From Candidatus Heimdallarchaeota archaeon (GTDB lineage Archaea > Asgardarchaeota > Heimdallarchaeia > Heimdallarchaeales > Heimdallarchaeaceae), in the NCBI GenBank assembly GCA_018238545.1, contig JABCTC010000023.1, forward strand, positions 1 to 53,817: DNA of 53,817 nucleotides. The letters are read 5' to 3'. Below, in pieces: positions 44,564 through 53,298 of this stretch. The position numbers were made by a program, and so were the translations under genes. The stretch's first letter is position 1. Each line of letters begins with the position of its first letter. The notes beneath the pieces were generated by a model. It searched no databases and had not been told where the DNA came from. It worked only from the letters and a program-made list of their open reading frames with translations.

Positions 44564-45445
44564 ATGTCGTTCATAGAAATACGAGACTTAATTAAGATTT
44601 ACAATCCCAAGGAATCAAATCTGAGAGTTCCAGCTTTAAGAGGAGTAGAACTTAATATTGAACAAGGTGAATTTATCTCCATAATAGGCCCTAGCGGAAG
44701 TGGCAAAACAACACTTCTGTTGATGTTAGCAGGTATGGCAGAACCTTCTGCGGGATATTTAAGAGTAGGTGATTTTAGATTAGATCAATATACTGAGGCT
44801 GACAGAAGTCATTACAGACGATTCAACGTTGGAACTTTGTGGCAAATACCTAATAGAAACCTAATTTGGGAAATTTCTGCTCTAGAGAATGTTGAAATTC
44901 CACTACGTCTACTAGGAACCCCAAGAGAACAGAGAATAAAGGAAGCCAAAGAGATGCTTGCTGAGGTTGGCATGGATCATAGAATGAACCATAAACCAAA
45001 ACAGCTTTCCGGTGGTGAAGTCCAAAGAGTGGGTCTTGCCTGTGCATTAGCACACAAACCTTTACTGCTTCTAGCTGATGAGCCTACAGGTGAGTTAGAC
45101 TCAAAAACAGCTGGAGAGTTACTTCGCTATTTTAAGCATCTTAATGATATAAGAGGAATCACTGCTATAATGGTTACGCATGATTTTGATGTAGCTAAGG
45201 CGACTGATAGGTTGATTCAGATTGTCGATGGGCGGATATCCGGATACTCTCCTACAGCTGATCTAAAAACTATTAGCGACATGCATCAAGTATACCTTGA
45301 CCGTTATGGGGGGCTTCAGCTTCCAAGGCACATAATTGATAAATTAGAAGTCCAACAAAAAATCTCTATCACAGAAGAGAATGGAAAGATAATTCTATCG
45401 CAAAATGGTGATTTTGTTGCATCAAAAAAAGTGAAAAAAGATTAG
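44564..45445 (+). CDS. ABC transporter ATP-binding protein (LolD/MacB type)
   Basis: This is the 293-residue ATPase partner of the upstream permease. Walker A is GPSGSGKTTLL (about 43-53), the signature is LSGGEVQRVGLA (about 148-159), Walker B is LLLLADEPTGELD (about 168-180) and the switch His is in MVTHD, so it should be active. About 60 extra residues follow the core domain (from IVDGRISGYS), as in other LolD-like archaeal proteins. The 8-base gap to the permease gene shows they form one operon. There is no membrane segment; it works at the cytoplasmic face. Confidence 0.95.
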   Translation: MSFIEIRDLIKIYNPKESNLRVPALRGVELNIEQGEFISIIGPSGSGKTTLLLMLAGMAEPSAGYLRVGDFRLDQYTEADRSHYRRFNVGTLWQIPNRNLIWEISALENVEIPLRLLGTPREQRIKEAKEMLAEVGMDHRMNHKPKQLSGGEVQRVGLACALAHKPLLLLADEPTGELDSKTAGELLRYFKHLNDIRGITAIMVTHDFDVAKATDRLIQIVDGRISGYSPTADLKTISDMHQVYLDRYGGLQLPRHIIDKLEVQQKISITEENGKIILSQNGDFVASKKVKKD

Positions 45446-45508
45446 TCTCTACAATTATAGAAATCGAAATATATAACAACATGATTGAAATACAGAGTTT
45501 AGATTGAA

Positions 45509-45808
45509 GTGAAAAAACCAACTGGAGACAGAAAGCCTATAGAAGTGGAGAGATTCCCTAAAACGAAACAAAACCCCGATAAATTATTCAACTTAATCAT
45601 TTTAAAAATGATGGCTGCACTAGCTTTTAGTGTAGCACTACTAGTTGGAGGAGCAACTTTGCTTGTCTATTCATTGAATCCTTATGCTGCTGTAATTTTA
45701 GGTTTTGAGGAAGAAATTATATCTGTGTGGTCTTTTTTAGGTATACATATGACTCTACTAATGTTTTACTACGCCATTGCCCTTTTCAAATACATTGTCA
45801 GTGATTAA
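45509..45808 (+). CDS. small two-helix membrane protein
   Basis: This 99-residue protein has a charged cytoplasmic N-terminus (about 1-28) and two membrane helices at about 32-55 (MMAALAFSVALLVGGATLLVY) and 73-96 (FLGIHMTLLMFYYAIALF). The GTG start has no strong ribosome binding site, but an ATATATAAC element near 45470 could be its own promoter. The next gene begins 2 bases after its stop, so the two membrane proteins are made together. The family is not recognised. Location directly after the ABC permease/ATPase genes hints at a shared envelope role. Confidence 0.65.
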   Translation: MKKPTGDRKPIEVERFPKTKQNPDKLFNLIILKMMAALAFSVALLVGGATLLVYSLNPYAAVILGFEEEIISVWSFLGIHMTLLMFYYAIALFKYIVSD

Positions 45809-45810
45809 TA

Positions 45811-46575
45811 ATGAAACTACAACTGGAGAAACTTAAGTTAAGAAAAAAGGATAAAAAGAAAATAGATTATTTTAGTTTATCAAATAAAGAAAAAATCAAA
45901 TTAATTGCAATTTTCTGCTTAAAGTGGGGATTAATTATCTTAATTCCAAGTTTTCTAGTTTGGGTTCTTCTACTTGTATTTACACCATATTTAGGCTCAT
46001 TTTTCTTCGAATATATATTGCAAATTATCCCTGCTGTTTTGTTGATATTAGGGGGTTGCATGGGTGGGTTAAGTAGATATAATATTCCACCGAAAATGAG
46101 AATAGTAGAGCCAGATGATCAAGCCGTAACACCTGCTAATTTTCAAATAAGGGTAAAATACGATCCAACAGATATAGACCCCACCTCAATAAGAATTGTA
46201 ATAAATGAGAAGGAACTTCAGGGAAAACTTGATGATACTGCTAATCAGCTCATCGTCCCCAAAATTTTCAAGTCTCCTCCTAAAAAAGCTGTTACAATGC
46301 TTTTAGAAGTTTCAGCAATTAGGAAAAATGGTAAGGAAGTTACTGATAAAATACGCGTTATTTGTGACCCAGAATCTGATGAAGAAGATTATATCGAATA
46401 TTGGGAATTCAAGAGAGAAGATAATACTTATTGGGGTAAAGAAATGAAAGCAGCAACTAGCCATGCAAGAAGAAGCTTTGTTTCATTACAATTATTAACT
46501 CTTGCAATAGTCCTTTTAGCAATTAATGCATTAGTTACTCAAATTATCTTTCTGATAACAGGGACTCCTTTTTAA
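45811..46575 (+). CDS. membrane protein with Ig-like domain
   Basis: This 254-residue protein begins with a very basic stretch (KLRKKDKKKIDY) and two membrane helices (about 32-56 and 62-83). A soluble beta-rich domain (about 90-195, 'RIVEPDDQAVTPANFQIRV...DPTSIRIVINEKEL') resembles an Ig-like/Big_5 fold and is followed by an acidic patch (DPESDEEDYIEYWEF). A third membrane helix closes the protein (about 225-250). It lies 2 bases after the small membrane protein gene. No known family was identified. It may organise or regulate the neighbouring ABC system or the peptidase. Confidence 0.65.
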   Translation: MKLQLEKLKLRKKDKKKIDYFSLSNKEKIKLIAIFCLKWGLIILIPSFLVWVLLLVFTPYLGSFFFEYILQIIPAVLLILGGCMGGLSRYNIPPKMRIVEPDDQAVTPANFQIRVKYDPTDIDPTSIRIVINEKELQGKLDDTANQLIVPKIFKSPPKKAVTMLLEVSAIRKNGKEVTDKIRVICDPESDEEDYIEYWEFKREDNTYWGKEMKAATSHARRSFVSLQLLTLAIVLLAINALVTQIIFLITGTPF

Positions 46576-46651
46576 TAGTTTCATGTATTGCTAGTTTGTC
46601 AACATTTTTATTAGTACATAATCTAAATATTCTAAGAACGAGGTCTAGTTG

Positions 46652-48865
46652 ATGTCAAAAAAACTAAAGGTATATTTCTACTTACTAAGTGCATTGTTAT
46701 TCATTCCATTGGTTTCTTCAAATACACTGTCATTTGATCAGGAGACTGATACGAATATACGCGCTGAAATTATCAAGGATCCAAGAGTACAGGCGATGAT
46801 TAAAGAGGATCCAATTAATCCTACGCAAATATTAAAACTGATAGAAAATCTGGAAAACGAGAAGAATCCACCTTCTGATCCTGAAGTTAGTATAGATACA
46901 ATAAAACGTGATGTTATTGATGAAGTACAAACCTTCTGGATGGTTACTGATTTTTCCCCAGTTACTTACAATCAAATAAGCGCCACATTGTTGGCAATAG
47001 GTGCTAATTCTTACATCTATATTGCTAGTGATGTTATAAGTTCAGTTGGAACTACTAATGCTCGAATTCGAGCTGAAGAATGGAGAGATGAGTTTGAAAA
47101 TAAAATTTATCCAAATAATCTCCTCTATTTTGGTGATCCTGACGGGTATCTAGGTGATATAGATGGTGATCACCATGTTACTGTACTTCTAGCAGACTTG
47201 GATGATGCTGCAGGCGTTGCAGGATATTTTGACCCTAATAATGAAAGATCAGGTTCAACTTCTAATACTCGTGAAATGGTTTATGTTGATTATGATTATA
47301 ACCGTTATAGTGTATTAGCTCATGAATTTCAGCACCTAATACACTATAATTATGACCCTTACGAATATTGGTGGGTAGATGAAGGTTGTGCAGAATATTC
47401 TGCTTATTTGAATGGTTACACTCTATCTACAAATCTAACCGAGTTTGCTCGAGATTATTTCCAACACAATCCTGAAGATTCCTTACTCTATTGGAATTAT
47501 TATGACCACGAGAATTCAGAAAACGTTAGATCTGACTATGGTGGAGCATATATGTTCATCTTTTATTTTGCTGAAAAATACGGATCAGATGCAGTTCGTA
47601 ATTTGGTTTCTGAAACGTTTGGCGGTCCATTAGGTATTGAGAATACATTAGATGGTCTAGGTTTTTCGATAGACTTCAATGAACTTTATCTAAATTGGGT
47701 TACAGCTTTAAATGTAGATGATCCTTCATTTGGTGGTGGACTCTATGGTTTCGAGAACCTTGATATAAGTATAGATTATGAGTTGATTTCCATCTTTCCT
47801 AATGTTAAAACTGACAGATTAAATCGTTTTTATGGCATGTATGTTGCTAAACTTGTTTCTCCAGGTGATTTTATGATACTCGAAATTACTCCTCCTGGTT
47901 CTTACTCACTTGCTATCTCTGTTGCAGTTCATGATATTGCTGGTTGGTCTGTCACTCAGGAAATTCTTGATACTGATATAAGTGTCCTGATAAATGGAAC
48001 CTTGGTGGATACTGTATATATTATTACTAGTATTGTTACTAGTGCAACTCCAGCTATTCCTCTAGCAGACTCTAGCCAATTCGGTTTAGGCTATACAGAT
48101 AATCTAGATTACACTTACATTCCTGGTAAGCCTTTAACCATCACAACTGGAACATTAAATTACCAAAGCAACAACTGGGATTTCTCCTTATATGATATTT
48201 ACATTGAGGATGAGAACAGTACTGAAGTAACAGATGCAAGTGGAATTTCTGTTTATGCCAAATTCGAAAAAAGTGGTTCGTCTTTGACCACTGAAAGCAT
48301 TGAAATGAATTATGATTCTACAAGCAAATGGAATGTTAATGAGAACTTGCAGTATTTCTTTGAAGGAGATTATGCGATTACTATTGTTGCTTCTGGCTCT
48401 GACCAATATGGTGAGCAGGAGTTATCCTCAATAAATATAGCACATATATTGGTAGTTGAAACCCCCATTATATCACTATATAATATTACTGCACTTTATG
48501 TCTTTACAAACTCATCATATACACAGCTTGGGGGTTGGCAAACCTTTACAGACGATGTAGAAGCTTATGTTCTACTATATGATGTTACAGATACACCTGT
48601 AGGTATTTTCGATATATTTTATAGGTCTTCATCTAATAGTTGGGAAAGTGATTTGCTTCTAATGCATGAGTATAATGGAGAATATTATATCAAAGTCAGT
48701 TTCAAATATGCAGGAAGGACAGTAAGATCTGAAGAATCTGATCACTTCCAATTAGAAGGGGAGATACCTACTCAAACAAATGGAATTGCATATCCTTTCC
48801 TCCCAATAGTTCTAATCATATCTTTAGGTGCTATAGTTTTCATAAAGAAAAAATTCAAACAGTAA
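46652..48865 (+). CDS. secreted, membrane-anchored HExxH metallopeptidase
   Basis: The protein has 737 residues from ATG 46652, preceded by GAGGT at 7 bases. It has a signal peptide (about 1-24, ending VSSN) and a peptidase domain with zinc ligands H234 and H238 in LAHEFQHLIH and a downstream Glu in WWVDEGCAEYSAY (E254 or E258), as in gluzincins of the hyicolysin/M6-like groups. The Glu of HExxH is E235. Beta-sandwich domains fill about 390-700, and a C-terminal membrane helix (IAYPFLPIVLIISLGAIVFI) with a KKKFK tail anchors it. It is probably a surface peptidase. It follows the ABC/membrane-protein genes after 76 bases with its own promoter space. Confidence 0.85.
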   Translation: MSKKLKVYFYLLSALLFIPLVSSNTLSFDQETDTNIRAEIIKDPRVQAMIKEDPINPTQILKLIENLENEKNPPSDPEVSIDTIKRDVIDEVQTFWMVTDFSPVTYNQISATLLAIGANSYIYIASDVISSVGTTNARIRAEEWRDEFENKIYPNNLLYFGDPDGYLGDIDGDHHVTVLLADLDDAAGVAGYFDPNNERSGSTSNTREMVYVDYDYNRYSVLAHEFQHLIHYNYDPYEYWWVDEGCAEYSAYLNGYTLSTNLTEFARDYFQHNPEDSLLYWNYYDHENSENVRSDYGGAYMFIFYFAEKYGSDAVRNLVSETFGGPLGIENTLDGLGFSIDFNELYLNWVTALNVDDPSFGGGLYGFENLDISIDYELISIFPNVKTDRLNRFYGMYVAKLVSPGDFMILEITPPGSYSLAISVAVHDIAGWSVTQEILDTDISVLINGTLVDTVYIITSIVTSATPAIPLADSSQFGLGYTDNLDYTYIPGKPLTITTGTLNYQSNNWDFSLYDIYIEDENSTEVTDASGISVYAKFEKSGSSLTTESIEMNYDSTSKWNVNENLQYFFEGDYAITIVASGSDQYGEQELSSINIAHILVVETPIISLYNITALYVFTNSSYTQLGGWQTFTDDVEAYVLLYDVTDTPVGIFDIFYRSSSNSWESDLLLMHEYNGEYYIKVSFKYAGRTVRSEESDHFQLEGEIPTQTNGIAYPFLPIVLIISLGAIVFIKKKFKQ

Positions 48866-48911
48866 TAATTTTTTCTCTTTCTTTTTCAATTCTTTACATA
48901 ATAGGCAATCG

Positions 48912-48921
48912 TTTATATAAT
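48912..48921 (+). promoter_or_regulatory. TATA box giving a probably leaderless GTPase transcript
   Basis: TTTATATAAT lies with its centre 26 bases before the ATG at 48942, the normal TATA-to-transcription-start distance, and no ribosome binding site precedes the ATG. The mRNA is therefore probably leaderless. Confidence 0.55.
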
Positions 48922-48941
48922 AAAAAAAAGAATAATCTGAT

Positions 48942-49697
48942 ATGAGTCAATTAGAATTAAGTGATATCTTTTCTGTAGATAGAGAAGGAAAACCAACGAT
49001 GAAAATTGTTCTTTTTGGTCCCCCTTCAAGTGGCAAAACCAGTATGCTAACGGTTTTTAACGCTCTGCGTAGAATGGAAAACCCTGATACCATTGTTTCT
49101 AATTTATTGAAAATACAAGATGATTCTGGAAGAACAGTCTTTTTTGATCAAGGTGTCTTTCAAACTCCTCCCTTTAAGGGAAAGAAATTTGACAGGTTAC
49201 GATATCAATTATGGACCGTGCCAGGTGAAGACAGGCATAAAGTTCAAAGAGATATAATAATGTCAGGTGTCGATGCTGTTATACTCTTCTTAAATTTCGA
49301 AAATATTGCTAGACAACAGAATTTGGCCATTATACAAGAAGCTAAAGAGAAAATTGGTGAAAAGTTTGGCAAAAAAATTCCTGTTGTAGCTTATATCAAT
49401 AAATCAGATCTAGATAAGAATGAGTGTATTGATAAAAGAGAAATTATCAAGGATTTAATTAATGAAGGAGCAATTCAGAGTGACAAAGCAGCAAATGTTG
49501 TGATGACAGGAAGTTGTTTGAATGCTCGCAATGACTTACTTTCAATATTGAATTCGAAAAAACAAAAAGAGTATTTTGAATCTGATAGGTTGAGATTAGA
49601 TAAACGTCCAGAATCAGTCGGTTTGATAGTAAGACCAATTCAGAAACTTACACAGCTTGTTGTGGAACAAAGGTTAGAATATGTTCAGAGTATCTGA
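48942..49697 (+). CDS. MglA-like small GTPase, second copy, G3 glutamine replaced
   Basis: This 251-residue GTPase is a paralogue of the one at 36300, with the same order of motifs and the same C-terminal extension (RPESVGLIVRPIQKLTQ against RPLSVQKVAQPIEQLTR). G1 is GPPSSGKTS, the switch has GRTVFFD, G3 is TVPGED, G4 is NKSD and G5 is TGSC. In G3 the Gln of MglA's TVPGQ is Glu, which may lower hydrolysis or make it depend on a partner. It has no lipidation signal. It lies after the surface peptidase gene, and the transcript looks leaderless. Confidence 0.88.
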   Translation: MSQLELSDIFSVDREGKPTMKIVLFGPPSSGKTSMLTVFNALRRMENPDTIVSNLLKIQDDSGRTVFFDQGVFQTPPFKGKKFDRLRYQLWTVPGEDRHKVQRDIIMSGVDAVILFLNFENIARQQNLAIIQEAKEKIGEKFGKKIPVVAYINKSDLDKNECIDKREIIKDLINEGAIQSDKAANVVMTGSCLNARNDLLSILNSKKQKEYFESDRLRLDKRPESVGLIVRPIQKLTQLVVEQRLEYVQSI

Positions 49698-49804
49698 ACT
49701 GCCTTTTCCCAATCACTTTTGAAATTCATTATAATAATTGGAATGAAATTAAGACTTAATTAGCAAAAATGGCTAAAACTGATTCTTTCAAAAAGAGAAA
49801 GAAT

Positions 49805-50377
49805 TTAAAACTGAATGACATTATCCAAACTAATTTTTGCCAGTTCGTAAGGAGTGTTGCGAGGAATTTCTACTAAACGTAGTTCGAAATCTGCTCTTCT
49901 GAAATATCGATTTTCAAAGCCGAAATATTCATCCATAGTTTTACGTAACATTCGATTTAACGACTCTGTTATATCTCTTGTTCCGACTGGTTTATGATTG
50001 AAGTATTTCTCTTGAATGTTTTTAATTAGATCATATTTACTGAGCTTTGTTTGATCGCGTAAACGCAACAATTCTAGCATTAAAGCACTGCTAACCTGTC
50101 CAGAATAACAAGTTAATCGATTGATTATCCTCTTTTGTCGAACAGGATGTAATCCTTCCATATGAAATCGATCAATGCTCATAAATGAACCAGCACTATA
50201 AGCAATAATTAGCCCTAGTACTGTTGAGAACTCTCTGATTCGAATAGCTTCATTAAGCCGAACCCTTTTACCGTTCTCAGTGACGAATAGTTTAGATGAT
50301 TGCCGAAGAACTCGGTCAATCTGAGCCCTCACCTCTAATTCGTCCATTTTTTGCTGAAATACACCCATAGTAAACAC
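49805..50377 (-). CDS. unknown 190-residue helical protein
   Basis: I do not recognise this family. The protein is mostly helical and basic. It has a moderately hydrophobic segment (VLGLIIAYSAGSFMSIDRF, about 53-71) that is probably a buried helix rather than a membrane one, and a C-terminal beta strand (FRRADFELRLVEIP). The N-terminal 30 residues (DELEVRAQIDRVLRQSSKLF) may form a coil. Internal Met4 (50368) is an alternative start. It is divergent from the actin-like gene, and convergent with the GTPase gene, 107 bases away. Confidence 0.6.
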   Translation of the reverse strand: MFTMGVFQQKMDELEVRAQIDRVLRQSSKLFVTENGKRVRLNEAIRIREFSTVLGLIIAYSAGSFMSIDRFHMEGLHPVRQKRIINRLTCYSGQVSSALMLELLRLRDQTKLSKYDLIKNIQEKYFNHKPVGTRDITESLNRMLRKTMDEYFGFENRYFRRADFELRLVEIPRNTPYELAKISLDNVIQF

Positions 50378-50648
50378 CTTTACAGAATGTAATGTAATTG
50401 TAAAGAGTCATATGCACTTATATACTTTTTTCTGAAATAACCTCTTCCTAAATATAAACTTGCTTCTAAATCTATAAACCTATATGTATAAACGAGAAAT
50501 AGGCTTCTAGTGGAGATTTTTTATTAATAAAAAGCGCAGTTTAAAATAGAAAAATAACTTCTGGTTTATAAACCATTTTCCTGATATTACTATGCTGACA
50601 AACACTTTAAATAACAAAAACTAAAGTAAATTACCGTGGTGAAAAATT
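50378..50648. promoter_or_regulatory. divergent promoter region before the actin-like gene
   Basis: This is an AT-rich spacer between the unknown minus-strand gene and the actin-like gene. CTTTAAATAAC near 50607-50617 is a likely TATA box for the actin-like gene, and GTGGTGA just before its ATG is the ribosome binding site. TTTATAAACC/GGTTTATAAA-type sequence near 50563-50575 (GGTTTATAAACC, a perfect 12-bp palindrome) may be an operator. Confidence 0.45.
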
Positions 50649-51695
50649 ATGCCAATTGCTCCAATGACAAATGCTGTAGGTATCGATTTAGGGACTAGTA
50701 CAATCAAAGTTACATGTGGTGACATGAAATACAGGATCCCTTCTGTTATAGGTACTCCTAATCCTGGCTGGACAGGTATGGCTACCGACAAAAGCTGGCT
50801 CAACAATCTAATTATTGACGATGATGGAACTGATGTATATATTGGTGAATTAGCCAGATTGCAAAGTGAAATTAGAAAACCTTTAGCTTCTGAGGGTAAA
50901 ATGAAATCTGTTAAAAACAGCGTTCTTGCGCTCAAAGCCATTTTAAGTCTTATTATGAAATCAAATTATGAACAATTTGTTATTTCTACTGGTGTTCCAA
51001 TTGCAACTGGTGTTGCAGAAAGCAAAGAACTAATTAAAGGTTTGAAAGGCACTCATGAGATTAAAGTGAAAAATGATGCTACAGGCGAATCTAAACAAAT
51101 GAAGATTCTTGTCGAAAACTGTTTTGTTATGCCTGAACCATATGGAACTTATTGGTATACCCTCAAAAATAGTGGGGTAACTACTGCTGTTGATTCAATC
51201 ATTGTAGATATAGGTCACGGAACAACAGATATCCTCTGTATGTATAAAGGAAACATGATGAGAGCAGCTTCTGGTTCTCTTGAAGAAGCAGTTGACAGTC
51301 TTACTAGTGCTTTAGCAAGAGCTATTCAAGAAAAGACTGGAAAGATAGTTAGACCTTTTGATCTCATGATGGCAATAGAGAAAAGCAAAAAAAACCTACT
51401 AGTTGGTGGGAAAGCGATTGATATTGGTTCTGCCATGAGTCAAGCCGTTACTTCAATTGCTGACGTTATTGTAGATGAAAGCAACCGATTACTTAACAAT
51501 TTGCCTCCTGATGCTTGGATTGAAAAAGTGATAGTTTGTGGTGGTGGCGCCTATGTTTTTGGTGATTATCTTAGACAAGCTTTCTTTGATGCTAACATTG
51601 TTAAAAAACCAGAAGAAGTGTTAACTCCTCCTGATGCTGTTATGTCCAATGCAATAGGTTTTGAAATGATTGCAGCTACAAAATTGAAAAAATAG
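50649..51695 (+). CDS. actin-like ATPase (ParM/Ta0583-type archaeal actin homologue)
   Basis: This 348-residue protein carries the actin ATP-binding signature: phosphate-1 GIDLGTSTIKV (about 11-21), phosphate-2 IIVDIGHGTTDI (about 184-195) and adenosine VIVCGGGAYVFGDYL (about 296-310). Shape and length match the archaeal Ta0583 and plasmid ParM branch (PF17989-like N-terminus) rather than lokiactin, crenactin or MreB. It probably forms filaments with a cytoskeletal or segregation role. It stands alone, with its own promoter. Next to it, in the opposite direction, are the archaetidylserine genes. The MglA-like GTPase lies about 950 bases upstream. Confidence 0.9.
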   Translation: MPIAPMTNAVGIDLGTSTIKVTCGDMKYRIPSVIGTPNPGWTGMATDKSWLNNLIIDDDGTDVYIGELARLQSEIRKPLASEGKMKSVKNSVLALKAILSLIMKSNYEQFVISTGVPIATGVAESKELIKGLKGTHEIKVKNDATGESKQMKILVENCFVMPEPYGTYWYTLKNSGVTTAVDSIIVDIGHGTTDILCMYKGNMMRAASGSLEEAVDSLTSALARAIQEKTGKIVRPFDLMMAIEKSKKNLLVGGKAIDIGSAMSQAVTSIADVIVDESNRLLNNLPPDAWIEKVIVCGGGAYVFGDYLRQAFFDANIVKKPEEVLTPPDAVMSNAIGFEMIAATKLKK

Positions 51696-51755
51696 AAAGA
51701 TTTCTTTTCTATCTATTTCCTTTTTTATTTACTCTAATCCTCTTCCCTGATAATA

Positions 51756-52517
51756 CTATTTTTGTTCTTTTCTTTTCTCCGTTAATTTAATTGCATATCC
51801 TGGTCCAGCTATAAGATATATTATCATATAGACCGCTATTCCATAGGCTATATATTTCATTATAAAATCTGGTAGAACAACGAATCCCATTACTAACAGA
51901 GCAGTAGATATGATCCAGAACATATCAAATTTTGATGGAACTCCCTTGAATGAAGGAAAAGGTATAAGAGATATCATGAAACCAGAAACAATTACTGTTG
52001 ATATCAGTATAACCCATTCCTGAGTGTCTGAGAAAATTACTAAACATGAAAGAACCATCGCTGCAAAAGAGCTTGGTAATCCACTGAAGTAAGGTGTGTA
52101 TAGGGGATCTCTTTTGATAAACCTATACAGCCTAAACCATGCTGCACCAAGAAAAACTAGCCCCCCAACCACCCCTGCAACTACATTCCACCCTTCAACG
52201 TTCCATTGTGCAATTCTATAACCTATGTACGTTGCAGGAAATAATCCGAAGGCAAAAGCATCCATTATTGTATCGATATCAATAGCCAACTTTTTGCTAC
52301 CACTAATTCTTGCAAGCTTTCCATCTGCAAAGTCTAGGATGGAACATATAGCAATGAGTCTAGCGAACCAATATTCCATGTTTGGAACGTTAAGAAATGT
52401 TAACACTATGCCAGTAATTGCAGCTGCTCCATTTCCTACTGTGAATATATTAGCTAAAATCCATGCTGTTTTCTTAATCCATGGTTTTTGTAGAAAAGAA
52501 ACTTCTTGCCAGTTCAT
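51756..52517 (-). CDS. pssA: CDP-alcohol phosphatidyltransferase, probable archaetidylserine synthase
   Basis: The enzyme joins L-serine to CDP-archaeol, releasing CMP. The 253-residue membrane protein has about seven hydrophobic segments. The family motif is DFADGKLARISGSKKLAIDIDTIMD: the DxxDG, AR and final DxxxD are present, but the usual Gly nine residues after AR is Ile. AFAFGLFPA after it resembles PssA's 'SFGvaPa'. The substrate is inferred from the next gene, a phosphatidylserine decarboxylase homologue, which ends 9 bases upstream of this start. Confidence 0.85.
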   Translation of the reverse strand: MNWQEVSFLQKPWIKKTAWILANIFTVGNGAAAITGIVLTFLNVPNMEYWFARLIAICSILDFADGKLARISGSKKLAIDIDTIMDAFAFGLFPATYIGYRIAQWNVEGWNVVAGVVGGLVFLGAAWFRLYRFIKRDPLYTPYFSGLPSSFAAMVLSCLVIFSDTQEWVILISTVIVSGFMISLIPFPSFKGVPSKFDMFWIISTALLVMGFVVLPDFIMKYIAYGIAVYMIIYLIAGPGYAIKLTEKRKEQK

Positions 52518-52526
52518 TTAATCACT

Positions 52527-53186
52527 TTATTCATTGAAAGTAGCTAATATAGTGAGTCCTGCTTTAGCATATTTAGGAACGGGATCAATCAGTTTGAAAT
52601 TTTTCAGACCTGAAACTTTCAAGTTTATTATAGAACCAAATCGGATAATTCCTATCAATTCACTTTGTTTAACTTCATCCCCTTCTTCTGGATATGCTAC
52701 AGTTCTTCTTCCATAAATCCCAGAAACTTGTGTAAACTCGGCAATTATTCCTAATTCATTGTTTTCTATTACGATTATATTTCTTTGATTTCGTTTTGCA
52801 TAGTTAGGAAAGTATACAGGCCAATGAGATCCTTTCTGAAAAGTAATGCTTTTCACAACTCCGTCAATTGGGCTTCTGTTCATGTGAACATTGAAAGGAG
52901 ACATCAGAATTTGACATGAAAATCCATCTTTCATTTTTTTGACATTCATCAGAGTACCATCAGCTGGAGCTATGATTCCTTTAGGATTAATAATGATATC
53001 TCTTTTTGGATCTCTGAAAGTCCAGAAGATAAAAAGCCCACAGAAGAGAATTACTCCAAGTATACCAAAGTGCCAGTATATTGGTGTGGGTAACAGAACG
53101 TAGATGAGAATTGTAGCTATTGTACAGAGAAACATAATTGAACTGATTATAGTGACAATCTTTAATGACCCTTTAGCAATTTTCAT
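52527..53186 (-). CDS. asd: archaetidylserine decarboxylase (PSD-like, pyruvoyl enzyme)
   Basis: The enzyme converts archaetidylserine to archaetidylethanolamine. The 219-residue protein has two membrane helices (about 9-32 and 38-54), then the catalytic domain with GIIAPADGTL (about 65-74), FNVHMNRSPIDG (about 97-108) and IIRFGSIINL near 185-194. The Gly-Ser of FGS is the self-cleavage site that makes the pyruvoyl group. It is the short archaeal form (PSD-A type). It is the first gene of a two-gene polar-lipid head-group unit with the synthase, 9 bases apart. Confidence 0.92.
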   Translation of the reverse strand: MKIAKGSLKIVTIISSIMFLCTIATILIYVLLPTPIYWHFGILGVILFCGLFIFWTFRDPKRDIIINPKGIIAPADGTLMNVKKMKDGFSCQILMSPFNVHMNRSPIDGVVKSITFQKGSHWPVYFPNYAKRNQRNIIVIENNELGIIAEFTQVSGIYGRRTVAYPEEGDEVKQSELIGIIRFGSIINLKVSGLKNFKLIDPVPKYAKAGLTILATFNE

Positions 53187-53298
53187 TTTAACCCTCGAGA
53201 TGTGGAAATTTTAATAGCTAGAGAAAAGAACAAAACAACTATTAAAAATGTTATGCTAAAAGGATAAAATAAGAAAAAGATAAGAAAAAAGAAGACTA

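Noticed and set aside
49769..49876. Small basic 35-codon frame overlapping the minus-strand gene
   Set aside because: It runs antisense into the end of the gene at 49805 and has no supporting start signal or known family.
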